A DNA stretch of 64,000 nt from Streptomyces katrae (GTDB lineage Bacteria; Actinomycetota; Actinomycetes; Streptomycetales; Streptomycetaceae), in contig NZ_JNZY01000010.1 of the NCBI RefSeq assembly GCF_000717655.1, positions 310,001 to 374,000 of the forward strand, written 5' to 3'. Shown one piece after another: positions 41,994-51,419 of the stretch (the first letter of the stretch is position 1; each line of letters begins with the position of its first letter). Under the pieces are notes generated by a model that saw only the letters and a program-made list of their open reading frames with translations, was not told the origin of the DNA and ran no database searches. Position numbers and translations under genes: made by a program.

Positions 41994-43363
41994 CTGCCGC
42001 CCTTGATCAGGTCGCGGTACCAGGCGTACGACTCCTTGGGAGTCCGCTCCAGCGTCTCGTAGTCGACGTGGACCAGCCCGAAGCGCTGCCTGTACCCCTC
42101 CGCCCACTCGAAGTTGTCGAGGATCGACCAGATGAAGTAGCCGCGTACGTCGGCCCCTTCCGCCATCGCCCGGTGCAGGGCGGCCACGTGGCCCTCGTGG
42201 TACGCGATCCGGCGCGCATCGGCGACCCGCCCCGTGGCGGGATCCGGCCCGTCCCCGTACGAACAGCCGTTCTCGGTGATGTACAGCGGCGGCAACCGGT
42301 CGCCGTAGCGCTCGCGCAGGGAGACGAGCAGTTCGCGCAGCCCGTCCGGGACCACCGGCCAGCCGAAGTCGGTGTGCTCGTACCCTTCGATCGGCCGGAT
42401 GCCGAAGGGGAGGTCCGCGGGTATCTCGATGCCGCCGAACTGGCCTGCGGGAGCGGCCGGTTGCGGGGCGCCGACGCGCATCGGGTTGTAGTAGTTGATC
42501 CCGTACCAGTCCAGCGGGGCCGAAATGGTCTTCAGGTCCTCCGCCACCGGGCCCGGCAGCAGCGAGGCCAGGCCTTCGTCGGGATATGCGCCGGTCAGGA
42601 TGGGATCGGCGAAGAGCCGGTTCGTGAGCAGGTCGTACAGCTCGGCGGCGCCGCGGTCCTCCGCGCCGTCGCTCGCCGGCCACACGGGGCTGTGCGAGGC
42701 GGCGATGCCGATCTGCCGGGCGCCCGCCGCACGCAGGGCCTGTACGCCCAGGCCATGGGCCAGGAGCTGGTGGTGCGCAGCGGGCAGGGCGTCGAAGACG
42801 AGACGTTTGCCGGGGGCGTGCTCGCCGAGGCCGTATCCGAGGAGGGTGACCTCGGCGGGCTCGTTGACGGTGATCCACATCGGGACGCGGTCGGCCAGCC
42901 GCTGCGCGACCACCGAGGCGTACGCCGCGAACCGTTCGGCGGTGTCGCGGCTGAGCCACCCGCCCTTCTCCTCCAGGGCCAGGGGGGTGTCCCAGTGGAA
43001 GAGGGTGGGCACCGGGGTGATGCCGGCGGCGCAGAGCTCGTCGACCAGCCGGTCGTAGAAGTCGAGCCCCTTGCGGTTGACCTGCCCGTGGCCGTCCGGC
43101 AGGACCCGCGACCAGGACACCGAGAACCGGTAGGCACCGACGCCGAGTTCGGCCATCAGGGCCACGTCCTCGCGGTAGCGGCGGTAGTGGTCGGTGGCCA
43201 CGTCCGCGTGCGAGCCGTCCCGGATGCGTCCCGGCTCCTTGGTGAAGGCGTCCCAGGAGGAGGGGCCCCGGCCGTCGGCGGTCGGCGCGCCTTCGATCTG
43301 GAAGGCAGAGGCGGAGACGCCCCAGAGGAAATCGGCGGGGAACGCGGGTACGGGCGCTGTCAT
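41990..43363 (-). CDS. GH1 family beta-glucosidase
   Basis: Cytoplasmic glycoside hydrolase of 457 residues, the usual GH1 length. The N-terminal signature FLWGVSASAFQIEGA, the acid/base Glu in TVNEPAE and the nucleophile Glu in LYITENGCS are present, with WSILDNFEWAEGY near the end. GH1 enzymes hydrolyse beta-glucosides such as cellobiose by retention. It is first in an operon with the MFS transporter. On its own strand, TTGACA (43432-43427) followed by a dyad GGTTCCGGAGCC lies about 65 bases upstream. Confidence 0.92.
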   Translation of the reverse strand: MTAPVPAFPADFLWGVSASAFQIEGAPTADGRGPSSWDAFTKEPGRIRDGSHADVATDHYRRYREDVALMAELGVGAYRFSVSWSRVLPDGHGQVNRKGLDFYDRLVDELCAAGITPVPTLFHWDTPLALEEKGGWLSRDTAERFAAYASVVAQRLADRVPMWITVNEPAEVTLLGYGLGEHAPGKRLVFDALPAAHHQLLAHGLGVQALRAAGARQIGIAASHSPVWPASDGAEDRGAAELYDLLTNRLFADPILTGAYPDEGLASLLPGPVAEDLKTISAPLDWYGINYYNPMRVGAPQPAAPAGQFGGIEIPADLPFGIRPIEGYEHTDFGWPVVPDGLRELLVSLRERYGDRLPPLYITENGCSYGDGPDPATGRVADARRIAYHEGHVAALHRAMAEGADVRGYFIWSILDNFEWAEGYRQRFGLVHVDYETLERTPKESYAWYRDLIKGGR

Positions 43364-43456
43364 GCGGGCTCACTTCGGTCGCAGGTGCATCGCTGACGGC
43401 ACACTTTTGGGCTCCGGAACCCGCCCTGTCAATGGAAAGTGAACAATCCTCAACTT

Positions 43457-44581
43457 CTACCGCGGGGTGGTGGCGGCGGTGAGCCGGAAGGCGCCGTCCG
43501 GCTCGCGCCCGAGCTGCACGCCGAACCCCTGGCAGATGCGGACGAGTACCTCGTACAGCCAGCGGGAGTCCTCGTCCGTCACCGGCCGCAGCCGCAGCCG
43601 GCGCGACTGCAGCGGTACGAGGCGGACGCCGACGAGCCGGCCGTCCGCGGGGTCCACCGACACCAGGTACAGCAGCCGCAGGTCGTCCCGGAACTCCGTG
43701 TACCCGCCGATGCCCTCGTAGTCGTTGACGAGGTCGCCGCACCCGTAGGCGATGAACCTCCCCCGGTACGCCTCCATCGGCCGCGGATGGTGCGAGGAAT
43801 GCCCGTGCACCAGGTCCGCACCGCCGTCGACGAGCGCGTGCGCGAAGCCGATCTGCTCGCCCGGGACGCGATAGCCCCAGTTGGAACCCCAGTGGATCGA
43901 CACGACCGTCAGGTCGCCCGGCCGTTTCGCCCGCCGGATCCGGTCCACGACCTCCCCCGCGGCGGCATGCGTCGGCCCGGCCACGAAGTCCACGCCGCTG
44001 CGCTCCGCCGTCGCGGCCCAGCCGTGCGGAACACCGCTGGAGGCCATGGCCAGCGAGTGCACCAGCAGCCGCCCGCCGCCAGGGAGCGGGACGGCCGCGG
44101 GACGCCGTGCCTCGGCGAGGTCCCGGCCCGCCCCCGCGGTCTGCAGCCCCGCGGCGGCCAGTGCCACGAGGGTGTCCTCGAGCCCTCTCCGGCCGTGGTC
44201 CAGGACGTGGTTGTTGGCGAGGGCGCAGACGTCCGGGCGGGCCGCGGCCAGGCACGGCAGGTTGGCGGGGTGCATCCGGTAGTGGACTGACTTGCCGCGC
44301 GCCCGGTCCTCACACTGCGTGACGGACGTCTCCAGGTTGAGGATCCGCGCGTCCGGCGCCGCGGCGTCGAGCACTCGCAGGGCATCGCCCCACGGCCACG
44401 CGAAGCCGACCGGGCGCGGCACCGCGCCGCCGACCGCCTCGGCCAGTTCCACGTACGTCCGCGCGTCCCGTACGTACGTCTCCCGCAGCGCCGGATCCCC
44501 GGGGTGCGGGAGGATCTGGTCGATGCCGCGGCCCAGCATCACGTCCCCGCAGAGAAGGAGCCTGACCAGGTCGCCGCCCAT
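43457..44581 (-). CDS. CapA family metallophosphatase-like protein
   Basis: Protein of 374 residues with the CapA/PgsA fold, related to metallophosphoesterases. Motifs in order are LLLCGDVMLGRGID, ARILNLETSVT, CALANNHVLDHGRRGLEDT, VVSIHWGSNWG and LVHGHSSHHPRPME, all potential metal ligands. CapA-like proteins act in poly-gamma-glutamate synthesis, but no capBC genes are nearby and there is no signal peptide, so this is a stand-alone cytoplasmic member of unknown function. The ATG is at 44581. Confidence 0.85.
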   Translation of the reverse strand: MGGDLVRLLLCGDVMLGRGIDQILPHPGDPALRETYVRDARTYVELAEAVGGAVPRPVGFAWPWGDALRVLDAAAPDARILNLETSVTQCEDRARGKSVHYRMHPANLPCLAAARPDVCALANNHVLDHGRRGLEDTLVALAAAGLQTAGAGRDLAEARRPAAVPLPGGGRLLVHSLAMASSGVPHGWAATAERSGVDFVAGPTHAAAGEVVDRIRRAKRPGDLTVVSIHWGSNWGYRVPGEQIGFAHALVDGGADLVHGHSSHHPRPMEAYRGRFIAYGCGDLVNDYEGIGGYTEFRDDLRLLYLVSVDPADGRLVGVRLVPLQSRRLRLRPVTDEDSRWLYEVLVRICQGFGVQLGREPDGAFRLTAATTPR

Positions 44582-44635
44582 TACTCCAGGCTAGGGCTGT
44601 CCCGTAATCCCCGGTGGATCAGCGCGCGGCGTCGG

Positions 44636-46393
44636 ATGCGGTGCATCGCAAGGCGGAGGAGCGTCCGCATACTGGGCGTATTCGGGCGTTCCGAGGCACT
44701 GCTCCAGGAGTACGCCGACCTGATCGCGATCAGCGGCGGCGACGCCTTCAAGGCGCGCGCGTACGAGAAGGCCGCCCGCGCCATCGGCGGCCACCCGGCC
44801 GATGTCGCCGAGCTCGACGCCAAGGGCCTGCGGGAGATCCCGAACGTGGGCAAGTCGATCGCCGAGAAGGTCGTCGAGTACCTCAGCACCGGGCACGTAC
44901 CGGACATCGAGGCGCGCAGGGCCGCCGTCCCGGCCGGGGTGCGGGCCCTGACCGCGATCCCGGGGCTCGGTCCCCGCAAGGCCCTCGTCCTGTACGAGGA
45001 GCTGGGCGTCTCCTCCGTCAAGCAGCTGGAGGACGCCATCCGCAAGGAGCGGCTGCGCGACCTGAAGGGCTTCGGCGAGCAGACCGAGCAGAACATCCTG
45101 CACGGCATCTCCGTACTCCGGAACGCCGACGACCGGATCCTGCTCGGCGCGGCGATGGACATCGCCGAGCAGATCGTCGCCGAGATGGAGCGGATCCCCG
45201 GGTGCGTGCGGTGCACGTACGCGGGCTCGCTGCGCCGGATGCGCGAGACGATCGGTGATGTCGACATCCTGGTGGCGGCGGAGAGGTCCGCCCCGTTCAT
45301 GAGGGCCCTCGCCGAGCTCCCCTTCACGGCCGACGTCATCGCGCACGGGGCGAAGAAGACCTCCATCCGGACCGGGGCCGGACTCCAGGTCGATCTGCGC
45401 GTCCTGCCGCCGGCGTCCTGGGGCGCGGGACTGCAGTACTTCACCGGGTCGAAGGCGCACAACATCCGCACCCGCGCCTTGGCGGTGCGCCAGGGCCTCA
45501 AGCTCTCCGAGTACGGCCTCTTCGACGCCGAGAGCGGCACCAACCTCGCCTCGGAGAGCGAGGAGGAGATCTACGCCCGGCTGGGCCTGCCCTGGATCCC
45601 GCCGACGCTGCGGGAGGACCGCGGGGAGATCGCGGCCGCGCTGCGCGACGAACTCCCCGATCTCGTGGCCGAGGGCGACATCCGGGGCGACCTGCACACC
45701 CACACGGACCTCACCGACGGCCTCGCCCCCCTGGAGGACATGGTGGCCGCCGCTGCGGCGCGCGGGTACGCGTACTACGCGGTCACCGACCACGCGCCGG
45801 ACCTCGCCATGCAGCGCATGACGCAGGAGAAGATCCTGGCGCAGCGCGAGCAGGTACGGGCAATGGACCGCACGGTGCACGGGATGCGGCTGCTGCACGG
45901 CACGGAACTCAACATCGGCCCCGACGGGGGCCTGGACTGGCCCGACGAGTTCCTCGCGGGCTTCGACCTGTGCGTGGCCTCCGTGCACTCCCACTTCGGC
46001 CAGAGCCGGGCCGCCATGACCCGGCGTTTCATCCGGGCCTGCGAGAACCCGCACGTCGCCGTCATCGGGCACCCGACCACGCGGCGGATCGGGCGGCGCC
46101 CCGGTGTGGACGCCGACTTCGACGCGGTCTTCGAGGCCTGCGCGCGGACGGGCACCGCCCTGGAGATCAACGCGCATCCGGAGCGGCTCGACCTGCGCGA
46201 CGAGGACATCCTGCGCGCGAAGGGCCACGGGGTGAAGTTCGCGGTGAATTCGGATGCGCACGCGACCACGCACCTGCCGTACCTGCGCTACGGGGTGGGC
46301 ACGGCGCAGCGCGGCTGGCTGACCAAGGACGATGTCATCAACACCTGGCCGTGGGCCCGCCTGCGCCGGTTCCTGCACGGGAAGCGGGCCTGA
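44636..46393 (+). CDS. polX: PolX family DNA polymerase/PHP nuclease
   Basis: Bacterial family X DNA repair polymerase of 585 residues. An N-terminal helix-hairpin-helix domain (LLQEYADLIAISGGDAFKARAYEKA, LTAIPGLGPRKA) is followed by the nucleotidyltransferase domain with GDVDILVA and QVDLRV carrying the three metal-binding Asp. A C-terminal PHP phosphoesterase domain has DLHTHTDLTDG, TDHAPDL, HGTELNIG, VHSHFG, GHPTTRRIGRR and NSDAHATT. It probably acts in gap filling and 3' end trimming. ATG 44636 is the best in-frame start; the family usually begins about 12 residues before LLQEY, so the first residues are uncertain. Confidence 0.9.
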   Translation: MRCIARRRSVRILGVFGRSEALLQEYADLIAISGGDAFKARAYEKAARAIGGHPADVAELDAKGLREIPNVGKSIAEKVVEYLSTGHVPDIEARRAAVPAGVRALTAIPGLGPRKALVLYEELGVSSVKQLEDAIRKERLRDLKGFGEQTEQNILHGISVLRNADDRILLGAAMDIAEQIVAEMERIPGCVRCTYAGSLRRMRETIGDVDILVAAERSAPFMRALAELPFTADVIAHGAKKTSIRTGAGLQVDLRVLPPASWGAGLQYFTGSKAHNIRTRALAVRQGLKLSEYGLFDAESGTNLASESEEEIYARLGLPWIPPTLREDRGEIAAALRDELPDLVAEGDIRGDLHTHTDLTDGLAPLEDMVAAAAARGYAYYAVTDHAPDLAMQRMTQEKILAQREQVRAMDRTVHGMRLLHGTELNIGPDGGLDWPDEFLAGFDLCVASVHSHFGQSRAAMTRRFIRACENPHVAVIGHPTTRRIGRRPGVDADFDAVFEACARTGTALEINAHPERLDLRDEDILRAKGHGVKFAVNSDAHATTHLPYLRYGVGTAQRGWLTKDDVINTWPWARLRRFLHGKRA

Positions 46394-46463
46394 CACCCGT
46401 GGCTGCCCGGCTCGAGGACGCGGCGCGCACCGCACCCGCCCGGGGCCGCTGCGTGAAAGGCAG

Positions 46464-46496
46464 CCGGCCCGCCCCCGTGGATCGGGGGCAGGCCGG
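46464..46496. terminator. Bidirectional terminator hairpin
   Basis: CCGGCC-c-GCCCCCG pairs with CGGGGGC-a-GGCCGG around a TGGAT loop, a 14-bp stem with one mismatch, between the convergent polX and lipoprotein genes. Confidence 0.8.
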
Positions 46497-46514
46497 GCGT
46501 GCCTGCGAAGCGGG

Positions 46515-46730
46515 TCAGTTGTTCTGTGTGGCGTCCGAGTCCGCCTGGGCCGCCGCGCTCTCGGCGTCGTCCAGCTTCTGCTGCATGTCCTTGGCCTGGG
46601 CGTCGTCGGAGCTCACGGACCGGGTGCCCTGGGGCTGGGCCTTCGCGCCCGGGAGGCAGCCGGTGAGCAGCAGCGCGGCCGCCGTGAGCAGGGTGGCGAG
46701 CCCCGCGGCGGCGCGGCGGGGCACGCTCAC
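46515..46730 (-). CDS. Small lipoprotein
   Basis: Predicted lipoprotein of 71 residues. The signal GLATLLTAAALLLTGC has an LTGC lipobox. The mature part is about 45 residues, acidic and helical with a coiled-coil look (DDAQAKDMQQKLDDAESAAAQADSDA). The GTG 46730 overlaps the stop of the upstream secreted-protein gene (GTGA), so translation is coupled. The function is unknown; size and charge recall small envelope spacers such as Lpp, which is only an analogy. Confidence 0.75.
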   Translation of the reverse strand: MSVPRRAAAGLATLLTAAALLLTGCLPGAKAQPQGTRSVSSDDAQAKDMQQKLDDAESAAAQADSDATQNN

Positions 46731-47143
46731 TTGGACTCCTGCGCGGAGCACCAGGTGCTGACGGCCTTCAGGTCGTCCTGCCGCTTCTGCAGGGTGGGCA
46801 GCAGGCTCTTGCGGAAGGTCAGGCGGTCGTTCAGGTAGGTGTGGACCTCGGTGTGGCCGGCGGTCTGCGCGTTCGCGACGCGCTGCTCCAGCCGTGCGAC
46901 GGAGCCGAGGACGGTGACGTCGCCGTTGAGTCGGTTGATCGCGGTGCTGACGCGGGTCTGCGTCTTCGGCAGGCGCTTGCAGATCGCCTCGGCGCCGTCG
47001 CCCTTCGGCGCGGACTTGGCCGGCTTGGGGGCGGCGGGGGCGGGGCTGCCGCCATCGGCCTGGGCGGGGGCGGCGCAGAGCAGGGCGCCGGCCAGCGCCA
47101 CGGCGCCGATCGCGGCAGCGGCGGTCCTACGGTTCGGGAGCAT
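46727..47143 (-). CDS. Small secreted helical protein
   Basis: Exported protein of 138 residues. The signal peptide ends at AQA-DG (about residue 31), a Pro/Ala/Lys linker follows, and a helical domain (AICKRLPKTQTRVSTAINRLNG, LEQRVANAQTAGHTEVHTYLNDRLTFRK, TLQKRQDDLKAVSTWC in parts) carries a likely Cys-Cys bridge. ATG 47143 has AAGGGG 9 bases upstream and is preferred to a GTG 36 bases earlier. It is coupled to the small lipoprotein and lies downstream of the two-component genes on the same strand. Confidence 0.75.
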   Translation of the reverse strand: MLPNRRTAAAAIGAVALAGALLCAAPAQADGGSPAPAAPKPAKSAPKGDGAEAICKRLPKTQTRVSTAINRLNGDVTVLGSVARLEQRVANAQTAGHTEVHTYLNDRLTFRKSLLPTLQKRQDDLKAVSTWCSAQESK

Positions 47144-47281
47144 GGCTGTATCCCCTTCGGTACGAACGGGCCGGCTCACGGGCGGCCGACCGGTCAGGAC
47201 GGTAGGAGGTGTCTTTGTGGAAACTTTGTGAGTCCACAGGAGCGTCCCCGTGAGGCCCGGCCCGGGCCGGGTCGTCGCCGT

Positions 47282-48727
47282 TCAGTCCCCTCGGGAGATC
47301 CAGTCGCGGCGCCTCGGCAGGCGCAGCGTCGGGGCGTCCGCGCCCGACAGGGGCAGGCGCACCTCGACGCGGGTGCCCGCGGCGTCGGGCGGCGTCCCGA
47401 TCGAGATCGTGCCCCGGTGCAGCGCGACCTGCTGGGCGACGAGGGTCAGCCCGAGCCCGGAGCCGGGACTGCCCGGGCGGTGGTGGAACCGGCGGAAGAC
47501 GGCTTCCCGCTCGGCGGGCGGGATGCCGGGCCCCGCGTCGTCCACGGTGAGCACTGCGTGCCCGCCCTCCGCGCGCAGCCGTACCGTGATCCTGGCCGGC
47601 TCGTCGGGCAGGTGGCCGTGCACCACCGCATTGCCCAGCAGATTGGCGAGCAGGATGGCCAGCCCGGCATCCCATCCGAACACCCGCAGCTCCGGCGGAA
47701 GTTCAGCCTCGAGCTGGGCCGCGGGGTGGCGGCGGCCGGTTTCGCCGACGACCGTGTCCACCAGCTCGGAGAGGTCGAGGGAGGCGAACGCGGACACCTC
47801 CACCAGATCGCCCCGGGCGAGCATCCGCAGGGCCGTGAGCAGGTCAAGCAGCCGGGCGTGGTCGCTCTGCAAGTCCCGTACGACCTCGGCCCGTTCGGCG
47901 GGGGACAGGTCGGGGTGGGCGGCGAGGACGTCCAGGTCGGTCCGCATGCTCATGAGTGGTGTGCGCAGCTCGTGCGAGGCGGCGGAGGAGAACGAGCGGG
48001 CGGTGTCGAGCGCCTGCGCCGTCCGGGCGGCCTGCTCCTCGTACCGGGCCAGCAGCTGTCCGATGGCGGCAGCCAGTTCGTCCACTTCGGCGATGTTCAC
48101 CGGTGCGGTGGCGAAGGCGGCCGCGCCCACCCCCGGGTCTAGTGCGGCGGCCCGCCGGCTCAGCCTCCGTACGGAGGCGGTGGCGCGGCCGGCCAGCCCG
48201 TACGCCAGCAGCCCGGAGACAGGCGCCGCCAGCAGGGCCACCAGCAGGACCCGGCGGCGCACGGCGACGACCTGAGGGTCGGCGGCCGAGGCAGGGCTGA
48301 ACAGCCAGAACGTGCCCGGGGCCGGCCCGGCCACCGGGACGGTCAGCACCCGCCAGGCATGGCCCTTGGCCCGGACGGTGACCGGCCCGCCCGGCGTCTG
48401 CTCGGGCAGCCGTACCGGGTCGGCGGGCTGCGGCCCGCCCTCCAGGACGACCGTTCCGTCCGTGGTCCGTACCCGGATCCCTGCGTCGAGCACGTCGCCG
48501 AGGACCTTGCGGTGCTGGTTCTGTTCTGCCTTCGGCCGCCCGTTCAGGTCGGCCGTGAGCATCGCCTTGACGTCGGGGAGGACGGCCGAGGCCCGGTCCT
48601 GCAGGCGGGTGTCCTGCTGCTGGTGCAGGTCGCGGCTGACCAGTCCGAGCACCAGCAGGCCCGCGGCGAGCACCAGCAGGGGCACCACCACGGTCACCGA
48701 GAGCGCGATACGGGTGGCGAGTTTCAC
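47282..48727 (-). CDS. Sensor histidine kinase
   Basis: Membrane sensor kinase of 481 residues. TM1 is about 8-30, an extracellular sensor of about 125 residues follows, TM2 is about 157-178, and then a HAMP region. The phospho-acceptor is His252 in FSSAASHELRTPL. The ATPase domain has the N-box ANLLGNAVVHG, DDAGPGIP and GSGLGLTLV. The GTG start overlaps the stop of the response regulator gene (GTGA). The sensor part has no recognised domain. It resembles MprB/PrrB-type kinases. Confidence 0.9.
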   Translation of the reverse strand: MKLATRIALSVTVVVPLLVLAAGLLVLGLVSRDLHQQQDTRLQDRASAVLPDVKAMLTADLNGRPKAEQNQHRKVLGDVLDAGIRVRTTDGTVVLEGGPQPADPVRLPEQTPGGPVTVRAKGHAWRVLTVPVAGPAPGTFWLFSPASAADPQVVAVRRRVLLVALLAAPVSGLLAYGLAGRATASVRRLSRRAAALDPGVGAAAFATAPVNIAEVDELAAAIGQLLARYEEQAARTAQALDTARSFSSAASHELRTPLMSMRTDLDVLAAHPDLSPAERAEVVRDLQSDHARLLDLLTALRMLARGDLVEVSAFASLDLSELVDTVVGETGRRHPAAQLEAELPPELRVFGWDAGLAILLANLLGNAVVHGHLPDEPARITVRLRAEGGHAVLTVDDAGPGIPPAEREAVFRRFHHRPGSPGSGLGLTLVAQQVALHRGTISIGTPPDAAGTRVEVRLPLSGADAPTLRLPRRRDWISRGD

Positions 48728-49440
48728 GAGCCGCTCCGGTCCTCGGGCACGCGCAGGACGAAACCGACCCCGCGCACCGTGTGGATCAGGCGCGGGCGCC
48801 CGCCCTCCTCCAGCTTGCGGCGCAGATAGCTGACGAAGGTGTCGACGGCGTCGCTGCGCACCTCGAAGTCGTAGCCCCACACCCGGTCCAGCAGCTGGTC
48901 CCTCGTGAGCACGATCCCCGCGTTGCGCACCAGCTGGACCAACAGCTCGAACTCGCGCCGGGTGAGGTGGAGTTCCACCCCCTCGTGGTGTACCTGCCGG
49001 CTGGCCCCGTCGATCACCAGCGGTCCGGCGCGCAGTACGTCCGACGCGGGGCCCTGGGCCGGCCGGCGCCGCAGCAGGGCGTGCAGGCGCAGCACGAGCT
49101 CCTCCAGGGCGAAGGGTTTGACCAGGTAGTCGTCCGCCCCGGCCTGCAGCCCTGCGATCCGGTCCGTGACCTCGTCGAGGGCCGACAGCATCAGAACGGG
49201 GGTCTCGTCGCCCTGGGCCCGCAGGCTGCGGCAGACCTCCGTGCCGGTCAGACCGGGCATCGAGACGTCGAGTACGAGGACGTCCGGGGCCTGGCCGACG
49301 AGCAGGCGCAGCGCGGCGGGCCCGTCCTCGGCGAGGAGCACGGTGAAGCCGCTCAGCCGCAGCCCGCGCTCCAGCGAGCGGCGGATGGCGGCGTCGTCGT
49401 CCGCCACCAGTACCAGTCCGGTGGATGTGCTGCCGGTCAC
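48724..49440 (-). CDS. OmpR-family response regulator
   Basis: DNA-binding regulator of 238 residues. The receiver has the acidic pocket VADDDAA, Asp58 (VLVLDVSMPG) and Lys in YLVKPF. The winged-helix effector has LTRREFELLVQLVRNAG and VDTFVSYLRRKLEEG...VRGVGFVLR. GTG 49440 has GGAGGG close upstream; the longer frame upstream has no domain. Coupled to the histidine kinase. The downstream secreted-protein/lipoprotein pair may be a target or accessory. Confidence 0.9.
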   Translation of the reverse strand: MTGSTSTGLVLVADDDAAIRRSLERGLRLSGFTVLLAEDGPAALRLLVGQAPDVLVLDVSMPGLTGTEVCRSLRAQGDETPVLMLSALDEVTDRIAGLQAGADDYLVKPFALEELVLRLHALLRRRPAQGPASDVLRAGPLVIDGASRQVHHEGVELHLTRREFELLVQLVRNAGIVLTRDQLLDRVWGYDFEVRSDAVDTFVSYLRRKLEEGGRPRLIHTVRGVGFVLRVPEDRSGS

Positions 49441-49796
49441 ACTGCCCTCCTCGCGCGCGGCCCCGTCGGAGGCCGGGCCGACCCTCTCACGGCCGCCGGA
49501 CCGCCCGGCAGCCGGGGTGTGGAGCGGGAAGGGCGCCGCGGGGTGCGGACGGGAGACGCCCCCGCCCGGGCCGGACGGGGGCATCTGCTGCCCGTGGTGT
49601 TCTCCGCGGCCGTCGCGCTCGTGGCGGTGACGGCTCCCCCGAGGAGCAGGGCGCGCCCGTGAGGGCGAGCGGGGTCGAACGGCGGATGTCCGGGCCCTTT
49701 CCGATGTCGTGAAACCTTCCTTGACAGGGTAGAGGGGCGCCCTCACACTGACGTTGCGTTCACCGCAATCCGTTTCGCTATACGCACCGAGGTGTC
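49441..49796 (+). promoter_or_regulatory. Ferredoxin-operon promoter and IclR-type site A
   Basis: The only supported elements in these 356 bases are at the right end. A promoter TTGACA (49721-49726), 17-bp spacer, CACACT (49744-49749) is followed three bases later by GTTGCG-TTCAC-CGCAAT (49753-49769), a 17-bp inverted repeat with one mismatch that recurs at three other promoters of the choline/betaine region. Its position at the expected start point would block transcription. Confidence 0.7.
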
Positions 49797-50144
49797 ATGA
49801 AGATTCCCGTGTGCCGACTCGCCGATCTTCCGCGAGGCGAGGCCTGCAGACTCGATTCCGATCCTCCGATCGCGGTGTTCCATACCGAGGCCGGCGAGGT
49901 GTACGCCATCGACGACACGTGCACCCACCAGGACGCTTCCCTCTCCGACGGCTGGCTCGAGGGGTGCGAGGTCGAATGCCCCCTGCACGCCTCGAAGTTC
50001 GACCTGCGCTCCGGCAGAGTCGACTCCCCGCCCGCCAAGCGCCCCGTTCGCACCCACCAGGTCCTCGTCGAGGACGGCACGGTGTACGTCCTGCCGGCCC
50101 CGACGCCCTGTGAGCCCGTCCACCGGGTGGAAGGCCGCGCGTGA
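49797..50144 (+). CDS. Rieske-type ferredoxin
   Basis: Electron carrier of 115 residues with one Rieske [2Fe-2S] cluster: CTH (in DDTCTHQDASLSDG) and CPLH (in VECPLHASKFDL), at the spacing of ring-hydroxylating dioxygenase ferredoxins. It overlaps the reductase gene by four bases (GTGA) and precedes the Rieske oxygenase, so it probably shuttles electrons between them. Confidence 0.9.
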   Translation: MKIPVCRLADLPRGEACRLDSDPPIAVFHTEAGEVYAIDDTCTHQDASLSDGWLEGCEVECPLHASKFDLRSGRVDSPPAKRPVRTHQVLVEDGTVYVLPAPTPCEPVHRVEGRA

Positions 50145-51325
50145 AGACCGTGGCCGTCGTCGGCGCCTCGCTCGCCGGCCTGTCCGCCGCCCACTCGTTG
50201 CGCGAGCAGGGCTACGACGGGCGGCTCGTCCTCATCGGCGGCGAACCCCACCGCCCTTACGACAGGCCCCCGTTGTCGAAGGAGTTCCTCGCCGGCGAGA
50301 TCGACGAGGACGCGCTCGCCCTCGAAGCGGAGGGCGAGGACCTCGCGGCCGTATGGGAGCTCGGCGTGCGGGCCGTCGGGATCGACACCGGGTCGTGGGC
50401 CGAGCACCACGTACGGCTCGCCGACGGCCGGTCGGTCCGGGCCCACGGCATCGTGATCGCCACCGGCGCCGCAGCCCGGACCCTGCCCGGGAGCGAGCGC
50501 CTCGACGGCGTGCACGTCCTGCGCACACTGGACGACGCCCGCGCGCTGCGGGCGGACCTGGCCCGCGGCGGCCGGCTGGTGGTCGTTGGCGGCGGGTTCA
50601 TCGGAGCGGAGGTCGCCTCCACCGCGCGGCGGCTCGGCCTCGACGTCACCGTCGTGGAAGCGGCGCCCACACCGCTGGCCGGGCCGCTCGGCAGGGAGAT
50701 GGGCTCCCTGGTCTCCCGGCTGCACGCCGACCACGGCGTTCGCCTGCTGTGCGGAACGGGCGTACGCGCACTCGCCGGTACGGGGAGGGTGGCGGCCGTC
50801 GTACTCGACGACGGCCGCCGCCTCGACGCCGACACCGTGGTCGTCGGAGTGGGCGCCCGCCCCTGCACCGACTGGCTGGCGGGCTCCGGGCTGGACCTGG
50901 ACGACGGCGTACGGTGTGACGCGGCCGGCCGTACGAACATCCCCGGCATCGTCGCCGTCGGGGACTGCGCGGCCTGGTACGAGCCCGCGGTCGGGGCCCA
51001 CCGCCGGGTCGAGCACTGGACCGGCGCGCGGGAGCGCCCTGCCGTGGCGGTCGCCGCCCTGCTCTCCGGCGGGCAGGGCGTGCCGGAGGCGCCGCACCCC
51101 CCGTATTTCTGGTCCGACCAGTACGGGACCCGGATCCAGTTCGCCGGGTACGCCGCGGAGGCCGACAGCGTCACGCTCGAGGAGGGCGCGGCGGCCGACC
51201 GCAGCTTCCTCGCGGTCTACCGGAGCGCGGGCCGGCCGGTCGGGGTGCTCGGCCTGAACCAGACGCGGCTGTTCACGCGGTGGCGGCGCCGGCTGGCCAC
51301 CGCCGGGGCCCGGACGGCCGGTTGA
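50141..51325 (+). CDS. FAD-dependent ferredoxin reductase
   Basis: Flavoprotein of 394 residues of the oxygenase-coupled NADH-ferredoxin reductase family. VAVVGASLAGLSAAHSL binds FAD, LVVVGGGFIGAEVASTARR binds NADH, and IVAVGDCAAWYEP is the late FAD motif; YDRPPLSKE is typical of putidaredoxin and BphA4-type reductases. The C-terminal Reductase_C part has PYFWSDQYGTRIQFAG. It is coupled to the ferredoxin and 94 bases before the oxygenase. Confidence 0.9.
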   Translation: MKTVAVVGASLAGLSAAHSLREQGYDGRLVLIGGEPHRPYDRPPLSKEFLAGEIDEDALALEAEGEDLAAVWELGVRAVGIDTGSWAEHHVRLADGRSVRAHGIVIATGAAARTLPGSERLDGVHVLRTLDDARALRADLARGGRLVVVGGGFIGAEVASTARRLGLDVTVVEAAPTPLAGPLGREMGSLVSRLHADHGVRLLCGTGVRALAGTGRVAAVVLDDGRRLDADTVVVGVGARPCTDWLAGSGLDLDDGVRCDAAGRTNIPGIVAVGDCAAWYEPAVGAHRRVEHWTGARERPAVAVAALLSGGQGVPEAPHPPYFWSDQYGTRIQFAGYAAEADSVTLEEGAAADRSFLAVYRSAGRPVGVLGLNQTRLFTRWRRRLATAGARTAG

Positions 51326-51419
51326 CCCACCCGGGTCCCGGTCCGGCCCCCCTGGGCCCCGCCCTGCCGCCCCCCCGATGCACCACGCCCCGAACCACGA
51401 CGTTCCGCGAGGAGTGCAC

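Noticed and set aside
43457..44581. Poly-gamma-glutamate capsule synthesis
   Set aside because: The CapA-like protein stands alone, without capB, capC or a signal peptide.
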